Below the pieces are notes generated by a model. It had not been told where the DNA came from. It did no database searches and saw only the letters and a list, made by a program, of their open reading frames with translations. The position numbers and the translations under genes were made by a program. DNA of 9,859 nt, taken from assembly GCF_026151655.1 (NCBI RefSeq), contig NZ_JAMQPN010000016.1:1-9859 (forward strand), read 5' to 3'. This document shows positions 6,493 through 9,859 of this stretch, in pieces. The DNA comes from Leptospira soteropolitanensis. Its GTDB lineage: Bacteria > Spirochaetota > Leptospiria > Leptospirales > Leptospiraceae. Each line of letters starts with the position of its first letter. Positions within the stretch are counted from its first letter, which is position 1.

Positions 6493-6735
6493 ATGCTCAC
6501 CGAGCAAGCTGATATAGATTTATATGAAAACGTTAAAATATACTTTAGAAATTTTGAATCAAATCAACAAGTTTTGAAAATTTCTGAAAGAGATGGAGCG
6601 ACCACCGATCCATTTAAACATACTCGATTAATGGTAGAACTGTTAACTTTTGAATTTAGGATATGCCTTTCTTTTAATAAAGAAAAGCAGAGTCCGGATC
6701 TAATTTTACGAGTCCTGCTCGGTAACGTTTGTTAG
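6493..6735 (+). CDS. Small frame of unknown function, possible gene remnant
   Basis: An 80-codon frame beginning MLTEQADIDLYENVKIYFRN. It has a charged, soluble character, no membrane segment and no motif that I recognise. There is no ribosome binding site before the ATG. Its last 62 bases overlap, on the opposite strand, the end of the 780-residue secreted-protein gene, so the C-terminal fifth is probably not real coding sequence. The first 55 codons could be the tail of a frameshifted gene that started further left. Confidence 0.25.
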   Translation: MLTEQADIDLYENVKIYFRNFESNQQVLKISERDGATTDPFKHTRLMVELLTFEFRICLSFNKEKQSPDLILRVLLGNVC

Positions 6736-9016
6736 GATTTACAATATTCCCAAAAACATAGACCGCATTTCCAGAAGAGATTATCTTTCTGACAGTGGCT
6801 CCTGATGAAAATTTTGGATCCCAGTTATTCAGAGCCAGTGTTTTCCGATCTAAAGAAAAAATTCCATTTCTTGGTAGGCTTGCAAAGGAAGAGAAAAGAC
6901 CCCCTAGGAAAATATATTTTTCATTTTGGTCCATGGAGCGAACAAATTCAGAAGTTGTAGGGAATGAACCTGTATTGGGTACTGAAGTTAAATCAGGTAG
7001 TTGGAAATAAGATAGTCCATAACCAGGATTTGGTGATGTCGTTTGGTATTGCCCGCTCATGATGAGACGATTGTCTGATACAAAAAGTGAATAAGCAGAG
7101 AAATTCGATGTAAGTGTGTCACTATGAGTTTTGATAAAACTACCATTGAAACGATTGATGATCGCTAAGTGTACAGATGGATTTGGTATTGTAGTAAATT
7201 GACCAGCTGCAAATAGTTGATCGTTCCAGATTTGTAAGGATCGAACCGTGTTATTTGGGTTCGGAGCAAAAAAAGTGTCCGGAGCACCAAAGTTTGGGTC
7301 AAGTTTTGCAATTCGATTTACAGGTGTTGCATTGATATCAGTAAAACTTCCTGCTATATAAATGGAATCATTGTAATAGATCATGGATTCAATTGAATTT
7401 GATGTTACAATTGGATTCCAGGTTAATAGAGCTTTTGTTTCTAAATCAAAGGCTGCAGTTGCTTGTCTTGTTGTGTTTGCTACCGTTGTAAAAGATCCGT
7501 GAATATACAATCGATTTTCAGCTACAAGTAGATTTGTCACTAGATCACTTGGATTTGGATTCCAATCTGATGGAAGCCCGGTCGTTAGGTCTAATTCCAC
7601 TAAGTGATTTCTCGATCTTGTATCGATTGCAGCAAAACCACCTCCTAAGAAAATCACGTTTTCTTTCATTTTTAATGCAACACCGTTGAATTCATAATTT
7701 GAATTGAATAGTTTGGGATCAAATGAAGTGATTTCATCTGACAAGATGTCTAATTGGAAAAAATATTTTCTATCTAAAGTTCTTACTGTTTCAAAAAATC
7801 CAAAAGCAAACAGTCTATCATCAATGACCGATAGTTTGTATACATTTCTGAAGACTCCATCTACGGAATAATCGGAAGTTTGTACTGTTCCCTGTAAATC
7901 TGTTTTAAAGATGCCGACCCTAGGAGTAGAAATTTCCCCTGCAACAAAAAGGTAATTATTATGGATTGCAAGATCAAAAACTGCATTTCCAGAGATTACG
8001 AGTAAACTAAAAGCTGATGTGACAGTGTTTGTTTTTAAATCAATGGCAGCAAGTTTAGAACGAGTAACGGCGCCTCCATTTAAAGAAGAGAAAATTCCAC
8101 CAATATATAAAATTCCGTCTCTTAATTCCATTGCATTAACAGATCCATTTGTATCTACCATTGAATAAAAATTAGAACCATTGTCCTTGTGCAGTCTTCC
8201 TAAATTTCCTGCACCATTTGAGTTAACAGCTGTAAATTCTCCTCCTATATAAATAAAAGTTCCATCTGTCGTCATACTTTTAACATCAGTTCCTGATACA
8301 TTAGGTGCCCATGAATCGATTAACCCTGTTTTTGCATTCACTGAAGCCACGTGTTCTCTGTTGGTGACACTTGGATAATTAGTGATAGCTCCATTGGATG
8401 TTTGGAAACTACCTGAAAAAAAGATTCGGCCATCTAAATACAGTAGATCGTAAAATGTTGTACTAGATGGATTTAACTTGGCATCGAATTCTAAATCTAA
8501 TTGGCAATTCGTATTGATTTTGGCTAAGTTTCTCCTTGGTAATCCTTGGATGTGTGTGAATTTTCCTAAAAGGTAAAGATTCCCTTCTGGATCGGATACT
8601 GCATGGTTAATGGTACCATAATTTGCTGTATCTTCATCAAATACATCAAGTTGTGAACAATAGGTTGAAGCAACAGGTAAGCTTGTGTCATTCCAAACAA
8701 AGGCTCCACCTCCGGTGGTCGCAGCGATTTGATCGAACATTCCTCCGATATATATTTTTCCTTTATGAATGGCAGCAGTGATGATCTCTGTAGGAGAAGT
8801 GGCACTAAAAACTCCGTAACTGACAAACTTTGGCTCACTTCGGTCAAAATAGGGAATACATCCAGGTGAACGATCGTTAGTTAAGTTCTTAATCAGTAAA
8901 AGAGTTAGAAAGGAATTTGATTTTGGATCACAACCATTATTCAATTCAGGACTTTTACAAATTGTAGTCCCGAAAATCATGATAATCAAAAGCGAAAAAC
9001 GAAAGGATAATTTCAT
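6674..9016 (-). CDS. Secreted protein with 14 propeller-type repeats, possible lipoprotein
   Basis: 780 residues. The N-terminus MKLSFRFSLLIIMIFGTTIC is a clear export signal; C20 could be a lipidated cysteine under the loose spirochaete rule, although Ile at -1 is unusual. From residue 80 onwards a unit of about 50 residues is repeated, each with a hydrophobic strand ending in a turn and an aromatic residue of the type YIGGxF. I count 14 turns, near 91, 151, 202, 258, 306, 360, 406, 458, 507, 556, 605, 655, 706 and 756. LxxLD or AxxD segments, and WNP or FDP between units, complete the pattern. This is the layout of beta-propeller surface proteins of the delta-60/kelch kind; 14 units would suit two seven-bladed propellers. 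Exported and probably surface-exposed; ligand unknown. It is the only gene in its orientation in this block, with no operon partner. Confidence 0.85.
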   Translation of the reverse strand: MKLSFRFSLLIIMIFGTTICKSPELNNGCDPKSNSFLTLLLIKNLTNDRSPGCIPYFDRSEPKFVSYGVFSATSPTEIITAAIHKGKIYIGGMFDQIAATTGGGAFVWNDTSLPVASTYCSQLDVFDEDTANYGTINHAVSDPEGNLYLLGKFTHIQGLPRRNLAKINTNCQLDLEFDAKLNPSSTTFYDLLYLDGRIFFSGSFQTSNGAITNYPSVTNREHVASVNAKTGLIDSWAPNVSGTDVKSMTTDGTFIYIGGEFTAVNSNGAGNLGRLHKDNGSNFYSMVDTNGSVNAMELRDGILYIGGIFSSLNGGAVTRSKLAAIDLKTNTVTSAFSLLVISGNAVFDLAIHNNYLFVAGEISTPRVGIFKTDLQGTVQTSDYSVDGVFRNVYKLSVIDDRLFAFGFFETVRTLDRKYFFQLDILSDEITSFDPKLFNSNYEFNGVALKMKENVIFLGGGFAAIDTRSRNHLVELDLTTGLPSDWNPNPSDLVTNLLVAENRLYIHGSFTTVANTTRQATAAFDLETKALLTWNPIVTSNSIESMIYYNDSIYIAGSFTDINATPVNRIAKLDPNFGAPDTFFAPNPNNTVRSLQIWNDQLFAAGQFTTIPNPSVHLAIINRFNGSFIKTHSDTLTSNFSAYSLFVSDNRLIMSGQYQTTSPNPGYGLSYFQLPDLTSVPNTGSFPTTSEFVRSMDQNEKYIFLGGLFSSFASLPRNGIFSLDRKTLALNNWDPKFSSGATVRKIISSGNAVYVFGNIVNPNKRYRAGLVKLDPDSAFLY

Positions 9017-9073
9017 ATAACCATCAATTTATCAATCATACATTTTCGCGAATCAAATTTTATATATCAGATA

Positions 9074-9101
9074 TCTATAGGAATATAAGCAGCAATTTCA
9101 A
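9074..9101 (-). promoter_or_regulatory. Candidate promoter of the 14-repeat secreted protein gene
   Basis: On the minus strand TTGAAA (9101-9096) is separated by 16 bases from TATAGA (9079-9074), giving an untranslated leader of about 50 bases before the ATG at 9016. The ribosome binding site is weak (GATGG, about six bases before the ATG). The stretch is very AT-rich, so chance matches are likely. Confidence 0.35.
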
Positions 9102-9151
9102 GACTATTGAACGAATAATGTATAATACCTGCTTTAAATGAGGAGTTCATA

Positions 9152-9272
9152 AATTTAGTCGCCTTTAAGCCCACTGGCTTCCTATAATGAGGAATCTTTA
9201 TCGAATCTTTGAAATTGTTTCTGTATATGGAGGCTTTGGTTTTGGTAAAACTCTTATGAAGTTCCTAAGTGT
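9152..9272 (+). repeat. Cassette-boundary repeat, diverged copy 6
   Basis: This copy shares with copy 5 the left third (AATTTAGTCGCCTTTAAGC, CACTGGCTTCCTATAATG) and the right end CTCTTATGAAGTTCCTA. The middle is more diverged and has one extra base. It lies in the same orientation as all other copies, in the 263 bases between the starts of the secreted-protein region and the end of the protease gene; nothing else is coded there. Confidence 0.85.
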
Positions 9273-9279
9273 TTGGTGA

Positions 9280-9710
<431 letters not shown>

Positions 9711-9734
9711 GCCAAAGTCCCCACCCCCCACAAA

Positions 9735-9764
9735 CAAAAAAGCCCCACTTGTTAGGTGAGGCTT
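9735..9764 (-). terminator. Rho-independent terminator of a transcript entering from the right
   Basis: Arms 9740-9748 and 9756-9764 pair; on the minus strand the only imperfect pair is a G-U wobble and a run of U follows, whereas the plus strand would have a C-A mismatch. It would end a minus-strand gene lying beyond the window and separate it from the protease gene. Confidence 0.7.
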
Positions 9765-9859
9765 CTATCCAGAACCAGCGAACTGTATAAATCTTTCCCA
9801 AACCCTTCAGTATCGAAGAGTCAGAATGGTTCCTGAGTTTATCGAAGGACTTTTACAAA
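9765..9859. other. Non-coding edge of the window
   Basis: No gene or tRNA is seen. On the minus strand CTTCGATA occurs twice, at 9855-9830 in the context CCTTCGATAAACTCAGG and near 9817-9800 in CTTCGATACTGAAGGG. Each has partly self-complementary ends. These may be the 3' untranslated part of the gene whose terminator lies at 9735-9764. Confidence 0.3.

Noticed and set aside
6686..6719. Hairpin at the end of the secreted-protein gene as a minus-strand terminator
   Set aside because: Only five base pairs (AGCAG with CTGCT) are certain and it lies inside the coding sequence before the stop codon.
9765..9859. tRNA gene at the right edge
   Set aside because: A GTTCG-like and other loop-like fragments occur, but no acceptor, D or anticodon stems can be drawn.

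Overview
The window looks like a chromosomal accessory region of a spirochaete, most probably Leptospira (perhaps a saprophytic or low-virulence species). The evidence is an AT-rich background, a 16S rRNA 3' end that stands alone with its own terminator (Leptospira rRNA genes are unlinked), and proteins of Leptospira style: a methyl-accepting chemotaxis (MCP) fragment with a SpoIIAA-like tail, a propeller-like secreted protein and a small retropepsin-like protease. Genus is inferred; no database search was possible.

Layout. Positions 1-435 hold a minus-strand terminator, a 16S trailer and a broken 16S rRNA 3' end whose near-universal segment is replaced by 51 unrelated bases. Positions 436-1905 hold an IS91-type (HUH) transposase frame, open well upstream of its first ATG, followed by a terminator. 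From 1949 rightwards lie six same-orientation copies of an approximately 122-bp repeat: two in tandem (1949-2070, 2071-2192), two nearly in tandem (3062-3183, 3186-3307) and two diverged singles (5042-5162, 9152-9272). The first four are identical base for base.

The repeats divide the rest into cassette-like blocks. Block A (2193-3061) has one gene, a subclass-B1-like metallo-beta-lactamase with every zinc ligand. Block B (3308-5041) is clearly more GC-rich and looks imported: a short orphan C-terminus that could be a toxin tail, then an ankyrin plus SUFU-like immunity protein and an NTF2-fold immunity protein. Block C (5163-9151) begins, exactly at the repeat edge, with an MCP that has lost its sensor half; it continues with a region of small, possibly degraded frames and a 780-residue secreted protein, on the opposite strand, made of 14 regular propeller-type units. 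Block D starts with a minus-strand retropepsin-like aspartic protease and runs out of the window after a minus-strand terminator.

The main candidate novelty is the repeat. It marks junctions between unrelated genes, including an antibiotic-resistance-type gene and polymorphic-toxin immunity genes. It always has the same orientation, occurs as empty tandem pairs, and joins directly to gene fragments. It resembles an integron-like or other cassette system in layout, but I find no canonical attC core sites and no integrase in the window. The neighbouring IS91-type transposase and plain homologous recombination are alternative explanations.
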